Both the position numbers and the translations under genes were made by a program. From contig NC_088777.1 in the NCBI RefSeq assembly GCF_954871325.1, positions 28,807,366-28,871,365 on the forward strand: DNA of 64,000 nt, written 5' to 3'. Below, piece after piece: positions 45,963-57,053 of this stretch (the first letter of the stretch is position 1; each line of letters begins with the position of its first letter). Source of the stretch: Gordionus sp. m RMFG-2023. Lineage: Eukaryota > Nematomorpha > Gordioida > Chordodea > Parachordodidae. The notes beneath the pieces are model-generated. The model was not told the DNA's origin. It worked only from the letters and a program-made list of their open reading frames with translations, and made no database searches.

Positions 45963-46859
45963 TGTTTATTATAAATCAAGAAGATGAGATAAATTATATA
46001 TATATATCTTAAACCGAATTTGAAAAATTGTGAAATTTAGCATTATACACTAAAGCAAAACCTAACTAAAATCATGCCTTGGCCTATGTCTAATATATAC
46101 CAACCCAACTAGCCTACATCTGGCCTTGGTCTATATGTGCATTCCTTTTATTTTAACCAATTTTGAATATAATTTTAGTATGGAACTTATGCCTACATGG
46201 TGTTTAGAAACAATAGAAATATATTTTATGTCAATGTCAAAAAATACAAGAATGGCAATATATACTATAAAAATGTAATTTTACAACTTTAAGTTTATTT
46301 CCGGGTGATTGATTGATCAATTGCCAAGCGATATCCCGACACATATTAGGATCTTGACTTCTTGTAACATTATAAACCTCAAAATCGATATCAGCTTCTA
46401 AGTTTCTATCAGGTGAGTGAGCGTATAGGCAAGAGGGAGTCGCGTGAGTTACTCTAGAATTAGTTACTATGCCTACTGATTTATCTGAAAAATATTTTAC
46501 TTATTAGATTTTATTTTTTAAATTCTATTCCATTTTTTTAAAGTTACTTACCTGTGAAATTATAAAAATTACAGACAGATCGACAGGTTTTAATGATCTA
46601 AAAAAGCTCTATATAAAACAACTTCTATTTCAAAAAGATAAATAATTTCATAGAAATAGCCCCTCAAATTTTGAGAAGTCGAATAATATTAAAAGAAATA
46701 CTTATCGGCTTTTTTCCAATTTTAATTTTAAAACAAAATTATAATTATAATCCTATTTTAAGTCTATTAATTTACATTTCCTTTTTTGTTACAGTTATCC
46801 AAGTTAAAAGAACACTAAACTTAAAAAAAATTAAGCTGAAAAGTGTTAGAAATTCTTTT

Positions 46860-47095
46860 CAATTTCTCGTATTAAATCTTTTTATACCACCTTTTACTCC
46901 TCATAAAATTAGCATAACTATTACTTATTTAAATTACTTTTGTATTGATAATCATATTTTACCACTCTTTTTAAAAGCTTTTTTAATAACGAATCACATT
47001 TTAACTCGGCTAAAAAAGTTCTCCATTATTTTGATTAAAGTTTTAAGCTGATATTTTGGGAGTGGGGCAGATTTGCAAATTAAATATCTGTCTAG
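46860..47095 (-). pseudogene. Possible Tc1-like transposase scrap
   Basis: The minus strand reads MENFFSRVKM preceded by CKSAPLPKY, faintly like the NPIENFF block of Tc1-type transposases. The plus-strand hydrophobic frame at 46671-47051 overlaps it and is probably meaningless. Both readings are weak. Confidence 0.25.
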
Positions 47096-47394
47096 AAATT
47101 ATGTTTATGTAATATTAATTAAAACCATGTGATATTTTGGACATTTGGTTCCTATTTATGGACATAGTTCCGAAATACTATCGAATAAGAATAGTATATT
47201 TTATTATTCATACTAATAAGAATCGAATAAGAATAATTAAATTAAAAATTATTCTATCTGCTGTATATTCTCAACAATATAAGATTTGCAATCTAATGTT
47301 ATTCATTTCATATTTGTTTTTGAATAGGTCTAATTCTCAGTGATCGTTATGTTCCATTATTTATTTTCGATTTATATTATATATTAATTTATAT

Positions 47395-49342
47395 CAGAGA
47401 CCTGCAGAGGTACCATTTGCACGGCCCGGCCCGGTTTTAAATTTTTTAGGCCCGGCCCGGATATTTTTTTTAAAAAATTTTTACGGCCCGGCCCGGCCCG
47501 GCCCGGATTTAAAAATTTAAGGCCCGGCTCGGCCTGGATATTTTTTAAAAAAATTTTTTACGGCCCGGCCCGGATTTAAAAATTTAAGGCCCAGCCCGGA
47601 TATTATTTTAAAAAAAAATTTCAGGCCCGACTCGGAATTTTTTTAAAATTATATTGACCTGGTTGTATATACAAAAATTCACCTATGAGGTATTTTACCA
47701 TATTTTTCAGCGAGTATTATCGCTTATTATTTAAAAAATACATGTAAAAAGCTAATATTTTGAGAATATTATATTGAATTTATAAAAATTATAAAACTGT
47801 TATTTATAAAAATGGATATTTTGAGCATATACTATATTTTATATTGCATTTATAAAAATAAAACTAATATTCATAAAAATGGTCATAATATTTGTCATAT
47901 ACTATATTTTATATTACATTTAAAAAAAATAAAACTAATATTTAATTTATAAAAATGGAAAATATTTTGAGAATATAATATATTGTATTTATTTTAATAT
48001 TTAATTTATAAAATAAAAATAAATCGCTATTTAAAAAAAATGCATGTATAAAAAATAGTATTTTGAAAATATAATCTAATTGCACAATATTAATATAATT
48101 TATTTTATAATATAAATTTTTAACAAAAGAAGATAATTGTATTATATAATATTGTAAAAAAAAATAATGAAAAATGTTGGATTAAAAACTTTCATGACTC
48201 AAGGTAAATATAATAAATGCAATAAATATTTGACAGTTTGCAAAGTAAAAAACCAGCATGATTGACGAAACCCTATACTCAAGAAAGATATTAAAAATTC
48301 ACAAATTATCATGAAGAAAGAGAAGCATATCTACCTTTTCAGGTTGAAGATTACTTCTTCTTTCTTCAAGAATTCTCCCAGTAGTGGAAAAATTCCGCTC
48401 ACAGCTTGCACTTAAAGCAGGAATTGCCAATTTTGCTAAAATTGGAAATTCGCTTTGATGAGCCGCCCACCACTCTAACAAATTATCCACCTTAAATGTT
48501 TTATCTATTATTTATGTAATTATAATATTCATCATCGGGTATTGACATATTACCAGAATTACCATAGCCCCATTTGTCATAAAACGATTCAGTTTGTTTA
48601 ACAACAGTCGTAATTTGACTGGTCGATGGTATTTCATTTACTTCCTGAGCCTCTTGTAATTTAATATAATCTTTTATATAGTTTTCCGTCATTTTGCGAT
48701 CTGTCCCTGACTACATACGTAATTGCTTGAATTTGGGACAGAGAAAAAGAGAAATAAAATGATACTTGTGTAAAACAAATTTTTCAATTAAAAAATGCTT
48801 TATATTAAGTAAAATCAATTTTATTTCTCCTTTTCGCTTTGAAAGGTATTACAAACTTTAAGAAGTGATATTCCTTTATTTGATTGTTTTGGTAAAATAT
48901 ACTCTAAAAATTTAGATATGATTTATAAAAAAATATATTAATAATATTTGAATATTGGGGCTTATTTAAGATATTCCTTTATTTGATTGTTTTGGTATAA
49001 TATGTTGTAAAAATTTAGATATTATAAAAAAATATATTAATACTTTGAATAAATTTGCAGGAAATTAATAATTAGATCGATCTGTGGGTTGTTAGGTAGT
49101 GTTAACCATCACCCAATATTGTATAAATCATAACTATAATATAATATAATCTTATAACTATTAACTCATAATGTAAAAATTTTTATAAAAAATATTAAGG
49201 CCCGGCCCGGCCCGGCCCGGGTTTAACAATTTTAGGCCCGGCCGGATATATTTAAAAAAAAATTTTTTAGGCCCGGCCCGGCCTGGATATGTTTAAAAAA
49301 AATTTTTTTAGGCCCGGGCCGGGCCGGGCCTGCAGGTCTCTG
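47395..49342 (-). mobile_element. hAT transposon with GGCCCGG subterminal arrays
   Basis: The ends CAGAGACCTGCAG and complement are flanked by perfect ATTTATAT duplications (47387-47394 and 49343-49350). The first ~240 bp and last ~150 bp are packed with GGCCCGGCCCGG words separated by AT spacers, striking in such AT-rich DNA. It contains two minus-strand hAT C-terminal fragments and otherwise AT-rich filler, so it is a deletion derivative. Confidence 0.92.
48299..48692 (-). pseudogene. hAT transposase C-terminal part
   Basis: Two adjacent minus-strand frames. 48501-48692 is the linker. 48299-48490 reads LLEWWAAHQSEFPILAKLA then SASCERNFSTTGRILEERRS and DMLLFLHDNL, the full dimerisation domain to its stop. 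The catalytic core and BED finger are absent from the element. Confidence 0.82.
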
Positions 49343-49432
49343 ATTTATATTCTACATAACAATAATATGAATTAATATAAAATTTTCACATGAAAAATTT
49401 ACTTGTGATTTCGATCATATTTTAATTAATAT

Positions 49433-49689
49433 TAGAGGTCCGCAACGGTTGAGTTAAAATTTAAACATTGGGAAGATGGTTTAAAATCTTAGAAAAAACA
49501 AAGGGAGGACAAATAACGAGTTTAAATTTATTTATTTATCTCATATGAGTTTAAGTAAAAATATAATATAATAAAATAGATAAAGAACCAAAACAACCAA
49601 TCAAAACATTAGGAGGTCGGGGTAAACAAAATTTTTATATAAATTAACAGGCAGTTAAATTTTTCCAAAAATTCCATTGCAGACCTCTA
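49433..49689. mobile_element. hAT-type MITE, TAGAGGTCCGCAACGG ends
   Basis: 257 bp between TAGAGGTCCGCAACGG and complement of TAGAGGTCTGCAATGG. It belongs with the 10099 and 40669 end family. No clear target duplication is left. It lies in an alkaline phosphatase intron. Confidence 0.65.
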
Positions 49690-50428
49690 CACTATGTCTC
49701 TTTAAAGATACACATGGTTTTGTAATTTGATTTATATTATGCCCATTCACATTTAATATGTTTTGTCGCATCACTGTCATTATCTTTTTTAAATTAGGTA
49801 GCTAACACATAAATGTTGTATGAGATTTGTAAACTCAAAAAGTAAATCGCATATAAAAGGAAAACATTTTTAATTATCCTTTTTTATTGCAATGCAATTT
49901 ATCCATTTTATTGTTTTATTAACGTAAAGGCTTAGTTCTCAATGCGATTTAAAATATTCCTGTTGAATCATCTCTAGTGAAAACCCTTTATTAATTTAAC
50001 CTTAAAAATTAAATTCGATGTAATCTAAACTCTTGCCAAGGCAGATCTAACAATCTTCTGAGGGGTTTAAATTCCCAGATGGCGAGACATTTTTATTTTT
50101 GTTCTTTTTGCATTTTGAATGACTGGATAAAATAAATTGTCTGTAACCAGCCTTGTCTAGTTCGATTTATTCTTCATTATTTAAACTCTAGGAGAATATG
50201 ACCATAAAGGCAAAGAAGTTGTTTAAACACCCCAGATCCAAATACCCCTATGATATCTATTGAAATTGTTCTTTCCTATGTACTATTTTATGTCACCTTT
50301 CAAGCTAGCCATGTCAAGCCTTTTGCCATTTAAATTCTCTCTATAATCCCTTTCCCCTGAAGGTTAATTTAGATAAATATGTTACAAAATAAGTAAAAAT
50401 ATGAAGGACATATATTAATTAGTTTTAC
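49690..50428. other. Alkaline phosphatase intron sequence, unassigned
   Basis: No element ends or coding seen. The intron 50604-51390 is likewise plain. Its 85-codon minus-strand frame at 50939-51196 matches nothing I recognise. Confidence 0.4.
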
Positions 50429-51485
50429 CCATTTCAGTATACCAATCGGCAATGGAAGGAATAATAGATTTTGAAATCGAAGAACAATCTTGATAAATAA
50501 CTGAATCATTTAATCCCACTACACTCATTTTAGTTTTAACTCCACTAAACATGGCCGTTGCGGTTCCTGATGAATCTGGAACTTGATGATCTGTATTATA
50601 AGTCTTATCATAATGGATATATTTGTAAGCATATTTAATTTCGGAACATAAATCCCGGACAAAAATTCATCAAAAATATAAAAGGAACAGGAATCCCTGA
50701 AATTGCAAAAAATTAAATTCATATGAAAATTTTATGAAGTGAATCAATTTTTACTGTTAAGCTTATCTAGGCACACTGATAAAATCTCGGGTAATAAATG
50801 GGAAAATTTAATTTAGAAGAAGAATATAATATTTCCAGAAGGAGGAGAAAAATTATGTTCTAGGGGTGACTGAATGACTAACTTAGATTTTCTAAATATT
50901 GGAACAATAATATTAAACAATATACAAAATGTTTTATTTCAAAATAGCTTTAAAAATTTCTGGCCAATTAATTGTATCAAATTGTATAATTTAAAAAACT
51001 CCATTATACTATTGATTTGATTCTCATTGATGTTTAATTTATAAACATAAATATTTTTTTTAAAAAAGTCAGGGGGAATTTTTGTCCAGAGATTTTGTGC
51101 GATTATCATGTGAATTATAAAGGTAGATTTTGATTTACTTCTAGTAAGAAATATATTCGATAAATGAATGAACACTACTATATTCTGTTCAAACATTCAA
51201 ATTAAAATAAAGTATATTTATAGTTTGTGATATAAGAACTCGTTTTTAATAACTTGACTATGTATGGTGTTAATTATCTTTATATACCATTTTCATTTCA
51301 ATAAAGGATTTGGTAAATATAAAAGTCCTGATATTTTAAATAAATAAAACTCTAATTGTAATAATTTCCTTATAAAAAAAATAATTTTACTTTAGCCAAA
51401 GCCACATGGGGAAAATTTTCCCAAGACAAAACTGTTTCTTCCCCACTCTTGCGTAATTGTCCCTTGAGAATTCTGGCCGCAGTTA

Positions 51486-53198
51486 TAGTGCACACAAATT
51501 GAGCGTTTGCGTTTGCAGTACGTTTTTTAACGCAACACATCTTTGTTTAAATTGAAAGCAGTACGTTTTTTCCTTGTTTTAAAATTGAAACGTGATTTAA
51601 TTTTTATTAAACAATATGGATTTCTTTAGTTTACAAGATAAACAACTAATTGCTAATTTTAATTATACAAGGATGAGGAGATCATTATAATTTACAAATA
51701 ATGCAAATAAAATAATTTAATTACATTTTCAATTCTTTAATAATAAAAATGTACACTAGAACATGTAAGAATATTAAATATCTTATTAAAATAATATAAT
51801 CATACCATCTTGCCCAATTTTATTTAATTGGTTTTTGAATTTTTTTATTATAATCACATAAGATGTCAAAATAAAATATTGTTAGCTCAATAAAACATAG
51901 TAAGATATAAATAGTCAATATCTTAAAAAATCAAACATTATTATTGTGTTTATATACATAATATTTTATTTAATTTCTAAAGATAATATTGGCTAAATTA
52001 TATGTCAATGAATTAAAATCCTAGAAAGGCTTCAAATTTTGATCTAAATAATTAATTATTATGTCAAAATTTATAATATACATACACTATTAGATCTTAA
52101 TTGTAACTTCTTCCAATCATGTTACTCCTGATATTTTTATTTATTGGATTTTCATAACTGTTGACTCAATCTCATTCTTTCATAATTTGATTATTATAAT
52201 ATTTATTTGTTTATCACCTTAATATATTTATAATAATCTATATATTTTATTAAAAATGCTAAATAAATTTTGAATAGTTTGCTTATTAATATATATTTTT
52301 CAAAAATGGACACTATAATATGGAATATTACTTTATTATATATAAATAAACATATTTACAAAAATAAACACACTAAGAAAAAATTTATTTAATGTTTGAT
52401 TTAAAGTTGTTTCTGTTGAATTTGTTGGTGATAATTCAATAGTATTTTGATCCTTTGATTGCTCCATCAAAGTATGATACAATCTTGATACTTCACAATT
52501 GAAAAAGTATTTATTTTAATGGCTCATACTTTCCAAGCCTTCTGCCATTGATTGTAGATACAATCTAAAATTATATTAAATTTATAGATAAAAAAATATA
52601 TTTTACTGGCTTTCAGATGGCACCCTTTCCAAAAGAGCCAAAAGTCTTTCACCCATGAGTGCATTTATTTTTGAACCAGTAGTCTTTGGTGTAGTTTCTT
52701 TAAGACTAAAATTGTCAGTAGTTTTTCTGTCCTTTATCATTGGCTTCATGAATTTTATTTTATATATTCATATTCAACTTCTTTAAGCATGATACAGTTG
52801 GATCATTATGTGGAAACTCCAATGCTAATAAAAATATAATTTATCATTGTTCATATATATTTACCTTAAACTAATGGTTGATATCTAAAATTTATTCTAA
52901 TAATAATATCAATTAATAATTCTAAATTTATCTAAAATATAATTAATATATTCTAAAATTTTATAAATATCAATTAATATATTCTAAATGATATAATATC
53001 AATTAATATATGAGATAAATTATACTTACAATTTTGTATCAATTTTCAAATTTTAGCGCAAAATTAAAAAAGCATAAAAAAAATCAAACTAGTTTGATTT
53101 AACGCTTGCCGTAAAAAAATCCAATTTGCACAATACCATTTAAAATGCATTATTAGCTTTTAAAACGGAGCGTTGCAACGCTCAATTTGTGAGCACTA
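51486..53198 (-). mobile_element. Harbinger-like transposon inside the alkaline phosphatase active-site exon
   Basis: 20-bp ends TAGTGCACACAAATTGAGCG and complement of TAGTGCTCACAAATTGAGCG (one mismatch) are flanked by TTA at 51483-51485 and 53199-53201. A 3-bp TTA/TAA duplication is typical of PIF/Harbinger, and both subterminal regions carry GCGTTTGCG/GCAACGC words. Removing the element and one TTA restores an exact reading ISTI-TAARI across the host exon. No transposase is left, only Myb-like protein remnants (52385-52760). Confidence 0.85.
52385..52760 (-). pseudogene. Myb/SANT-type accessory protein remnant of the Harbinger-like element
   Basis: The minus strand reads MGERLLALLERVPSESQ, then after a gap that may be an intron SMAEGLESM and FFNCEVSRLYHTLMEQ. 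This spacing resembles the C-terminal part of the Myb-like DNA-binding protein that PIF/Harbinger elements encode besides their transposase. The Myb helices themselves are missing, and a stop follows SMSH. Confidence 0.45.
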
Positions 53199-53327
53199 TT
53201 ATAGTGGAAATTCCCATTCCGTCCCCAAATATCAAAATTATATTCTTGGCAGGCTTGATAACTTTCCCATAAATCTTTTCTCTCCTTATTATGCTATTGC
53301 GAGACATTGAATTCCAATATATATCAT

Positions 53328-54263
53328 CTTATTTTGAAAAAAATTAATATATTTTTTGATATATTTTATTCTTTCTAATATATTATATTTATATGAGTTA
53401 TTGGCTTTACCGTACTCGAAAGTTGTTATTCTGGGCAAATTAAATTTTTAAACAACCCTATTTTATTTAGGGATGAGCGGCCTAATTTTTTAAAATAATT
53501 TTAAGATAGATCCAACCCAGATTAAAATTTTTAATTATAAAGTTATTAAATAAAAATTCTCATTTCTTTGTCTTTCAGAGAATATTTCTATTATGTATAG
53601 GTTTTGAATATATTGTTTATTTCATGTAATTTAAATTTTCATAATGATTCCAGGATAATTGTTCGAAATTATTGTATTAATATTATTTATAGATTATCAT
53701 GATATATATTTTTAGTTTTATTATGTTTAATTAGATGATAATTTAAGATAAAATATAGCGACTATTTTATTAGCTATTATTTTTCGAACTTTTTAATTTT
53801 TATATTATTATTTTTAATCTTTTTAAATTTTTTATTTTAATTAAATTTATAGTTATTATTAATAACTGAATAAAATTATATTGTACTCTTTAGAAAACCA
53901 CAATCTGAAGCATAGAATATGGTTATATTTATTGAATTATATCATAAATATGAGTAACGCAATAAAAATTAATTTAGTGCATGTGCCTTGTATATAATCA
54001 AAAGCTACTTATACAATCATTAAAAACTAAAATATAGTAATTTAATTATTAAATATGAGTAATGCAATAAAAATTAATTTAGTGCATGTGCTTTGTATAT
54101 ATGTAATAAGAAGCTACTTATACAATCATTAATATAATAATTTAAATATGTAATCAAATTTTTTTTGTAAAAAAAGTATTATTTATAAGATAATATAATC
54201 ATATTTTTTTAAATACCACTATTTGTATAAGAATTACACATATTTTATATAATTGTAAAAAAT
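53328..54263. other. Upstream flank of alkaline phosphatase, unassigned
   Basis: The missing first exon should lie here or beyond the pogo element, but no signal-peptide frame was recognised. TAGGGATGAGCGGCC at about 53479 looks like a single hAT end. Confidence 0.4.
53946..54135 (+). repeat. Tandem duplication, period ~105 bp
   Basis: AAATATGAGTAACGCAATAA with TTAGTGCATGTGCCTTGTAT and GCTACTTATACAATCATTA occurs twice in a row, with few changes. Confidence 0.85.
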
Positions 54264-54308
54264 TAGGGGAGACCGGGGATATAATGAACCCGGGGTTATA
54301 GCGAGACG

Positions 54309-56703
54309 TAGGGGTGGGACCAATACCAATATAATATTGGTTTACAATACCAATACCAATATAAACCAATATATATTTAAATATTGGTATTGCTTTTACA
54401 ACCAATACCAATACCAATTACCTAAATATATTGGTTTTGATATATTGTTTAAATACAATTTTAACCAATACCAATACTAATATTAAAAATAACATAATTA
54501 TTTGGGTTTATCGTGGATAATTATATCGTGGTATTTTTTTTACTTTCATTGCAAAAACTGATTACATCTGTTATTTCTTCCAAATACTACTGTGATATCA
54601 ATATTTCTGTTATTTATAATTATAGTTTATTTTTATTATGGAAGTAAATTTTTTACATGATATCTATCAATTTTGTCTATTTATTTAAATAAATGAAGAC
54701 CAAAAGAGGTAATAAATATAGATGCTGTTGGTACTAATAATAATAGCGAACAAGAAGAATTATCAATATCTAATAAAAGACGAAATTCAGCAAAAATCTG
54801 GGAATTTTATACTACTTGTGATAATAAAAAAAAGGCAATTTGTAATAAATGTAAAAAAAAATATCACTTCCCAATTTTGGAACCTCATAACAATGGACAT
54901 TTGGTCCTCTCCAAATAAAATACCCTTTATGGGCATAACAATTCATTATATTGATAATGATTTTAAATTAATTAATCATTTATTAGATTTTATTCCTTTT
55001 AAATCAGCACATAATTATATTAATATTTTTAATTCTGTATTAAAAGTAAAATTTGAAATTGATTTTTTTTGCATTACATTAGACAATGCAAGTAATAATT
55101 TAGCATTTCTAAAAATTTTAAAACAAAAAGATAATTTTGATAATGTGTGCAAATGCTTTTGTCATATTATACATTTGGCTGTCATGGCTGCATTGGAACC
55201 CTTAAATACAACTTTAAAAAAAAAAGAAATTTTTAAAAAATTTTTAAACTTTCTATATCTAAATTTAATAAACTCGAAAAAATATATCTTGAAAAAAATC
55301 CACACTTAAAATTTCCTCACCCAATTTTGGATATACCAACACGTTGGAATTCAGTATACCAAATGCTTGAAAGAGCAATATTGCTCAAACCCTATTTGAC
55401 AACATATACCAATCATTTACAAAATACCAATCAAGAAAATTATATTAGTGCCTTAGCCTGGAATAATATAGAAATATACCGAGAATTTCTGGAACCATTT
55501 AATTTTGCTACAGAGATGGCCTCATGTGCTAATACTCCAACAATTTCAACAATTATTCCTTTATATTCCAGTATTTTTGAGCATGTGGAGAGTTATAATA
55601 ATAATCATAATGCTATTTTAAAGACAGCTTCTTTAGCTGCCTTAACAAAACTTAATAAATACTATAATTATAATACACACCTCTTTATTATTTCAACAAT
55701 GATTGACCCAAGATTTAAACTATCAAGTCATTTATTAAAGCATAATAATATGGAAACTCTTATTGGATATCTTACTAATGAATACAATATTTTTAAATAA
55801 ATAATAACAATTCAGAGGAACTTACAAATGAAGCACAAAATAACAAAAAATTATCCTTTTATGACAAAATTTATCAGGTGAAACCTCATAATAATAACAA
55901 CTTAGAAATAAGTAAATACGTAGATGAAGCCACAATTTCCAATGATACAAATCCATTAGATTGGTGGAAATTAAATAAAAATAGATATCCAGTATTATCA
56001 AAAATTGCCAGAGATTATCTAGCAATTCCGGCCACCTCATCTAGCTCTGAAAGGGCTTTTTCAGAAGATCGGTATGTTATAACAGACCAACGTTGTTCAC
56101 TAGATGAGCATACTATACAAGCTTGCCTGTGCCTAAAAATTTGGATGTGAATGCAAGATTCTTCTTAAACACATAAAATTATTTCCTCTTCTTATATTAA
56201 AATTATATCATTCTTTTGCATTATATTTTGTATAAATAGACAGTTATGTTACATTTTTAGTTTACTTATTTTGCTATGTTCTTTGTGATAAATAAAATTG
56301 TTCAAAATCAATACGTTTATTATTGTTGATACAAAAAATGCATGGTTAAATCAAAATTTTTTATATTCACATCACCTAATAAATTCCTAGTTTAAAAAAA
56401 GAATTTGAATTCAGTAAAATTTTGAGTTGGTTCTTAGCCCTGATTTTATGGTATCATGATTTTTTTTCCCATGTTTATTTAAAATTAGAAATTAAGGGTT
56501 TTATAATCACTATTTCTATTCTTTTAATTAGTAATTTGAATTTAAACCAATACCAATATAAACCAATAGTTACCAATATAAACCAATACCAATACAAGAA
56601 ATAGAAAATATTGTTTAAACCAATACCAATATTTTAGACCCAATACCAATACCAATACAATATTTTGTTAATATTGGGTTTTTACTATTGGTTCCCAGCC
56701 CTA
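54309..56703 (+). mobile_element. hAT transposon nested in pogo, ACCAATACCAATA arrays
   Basis: The ends TAGGGGTGGGACCAATA and complement of TAGGGCTGGGAACCAATA are flanked by perfect 8-bp duplications GCGAGACG (54301-54308 and 56704-56711). Both subterminal zones are arrays of CCAATACCAATA words in both orientations. The transposase is comparatively well kept. This is one of the youngest insertions in the window. Confidence 0.93.
54690..56150 (+). pseudogene. hAT transposase, BED type, nearly complete but broken
   Basis: About 54760-54865 reads SAKIWEFYTTCDNKKKAICN, a BED zinc finger. 54870-55309 holds the first catalytic part (LITMDIWSSPNKIPFMGITI, ITLDNASNNLAFL, CFCHIIHLAV). 55327-55800 continues MDIPTRWNSVYQMLERA and STMIDPRFKLSSH. 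55878-56150 gives DWWKLNKNRYPVLSKIARDY, IPATSSSSERAFS. The order and length of domains fit the family, but the segment between the BED finger and the first catalytic Asp is shortened and four frames are needed, so it is inactive as it stands. Confidence 0.82.
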
Positions 56704-57053
56704 GCGAGACGTGGCTTTATTTTCTAGAGTATTAAACTCTAAGGGATAATTTTTTTTACCAAAACTATATAATTATATAATGCATATGCGGCAATAATTT
56801 TTATTTATATCGGGCAGCTTGAAGAATTTTTATAAAGCATTATCTGATTTGTACCTGCAAAAGTAACTTTTTAAAACTTTACTAATTTTCAAAAATAAAG
56901 ATAAATAGACATTTTTACCACCCAAAAATTATCTTATATAAAAGAAAAAATTCTATTTTATAGAATATCAATTTTCCAGAAAAAAATTGATATTATAAAT
57001 ACTTTAAAATATGATCTTAATCAAAATGGTGGCATTGGGGCTATTTTTATGAG

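Larger units (their letters stand above)
34115..53327 (-). pseudogene. Alkaline phosphatase gene, apparently inactivated
   Basis: Alkaline phosphatases hydrolyse phosphomonoesters at the cell surface. Exons on the minus strand: 53202-53327 plus 51391-51485 (one exon split by a transposon; FGDGMGISTI then TAARILKGQ), 50429-50603 (HQVPDSSGTATAMFSGVKT, with the catalytic Ser), 46285-46484 (VGIVTNSRVTHATPS, LYAHSPDR), 42458-42818 (VVLGGGWKKF), 37541-37677 (LFSPNHMAYK), 35602-35787 (KIDKAHHEGKA, VTSDHSHVFTHGGYPLRG), 35052-35195 (YGNGPGG) and 34115-34329 (YLHQAAVPL, SHGGEDV, hydrophobic tail). Junctions up to exon 35602-35787 and the last one keep phase with GT-AG ends. The upstream exon with a start and signal peptide was not found. 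Lesions: a Harbinger-type insertion, an in-frame TAA at 42543-42545 (after KDWIN), a one-base loss near 37560 (before FLLIEG), and no GT donor after 35602. Confidence 0.88.

Noticed and set aside
46671-47051. 126-codon hydrophobic frame as a membrane protein
   Set aside because: Composition follows the AT-rich background (Ile, Leu, Phe, Lys). There is no start context or homology, and the opposite strand shows a faint Tc1-like motif.
50939-51196. 85-codon frame in the alkaline phosphatase intron
   Set aside because: No recognisable motif or splice signals. It does not match the missing phosphatase parts, all of which are accounted for elsewhere except the first exon.
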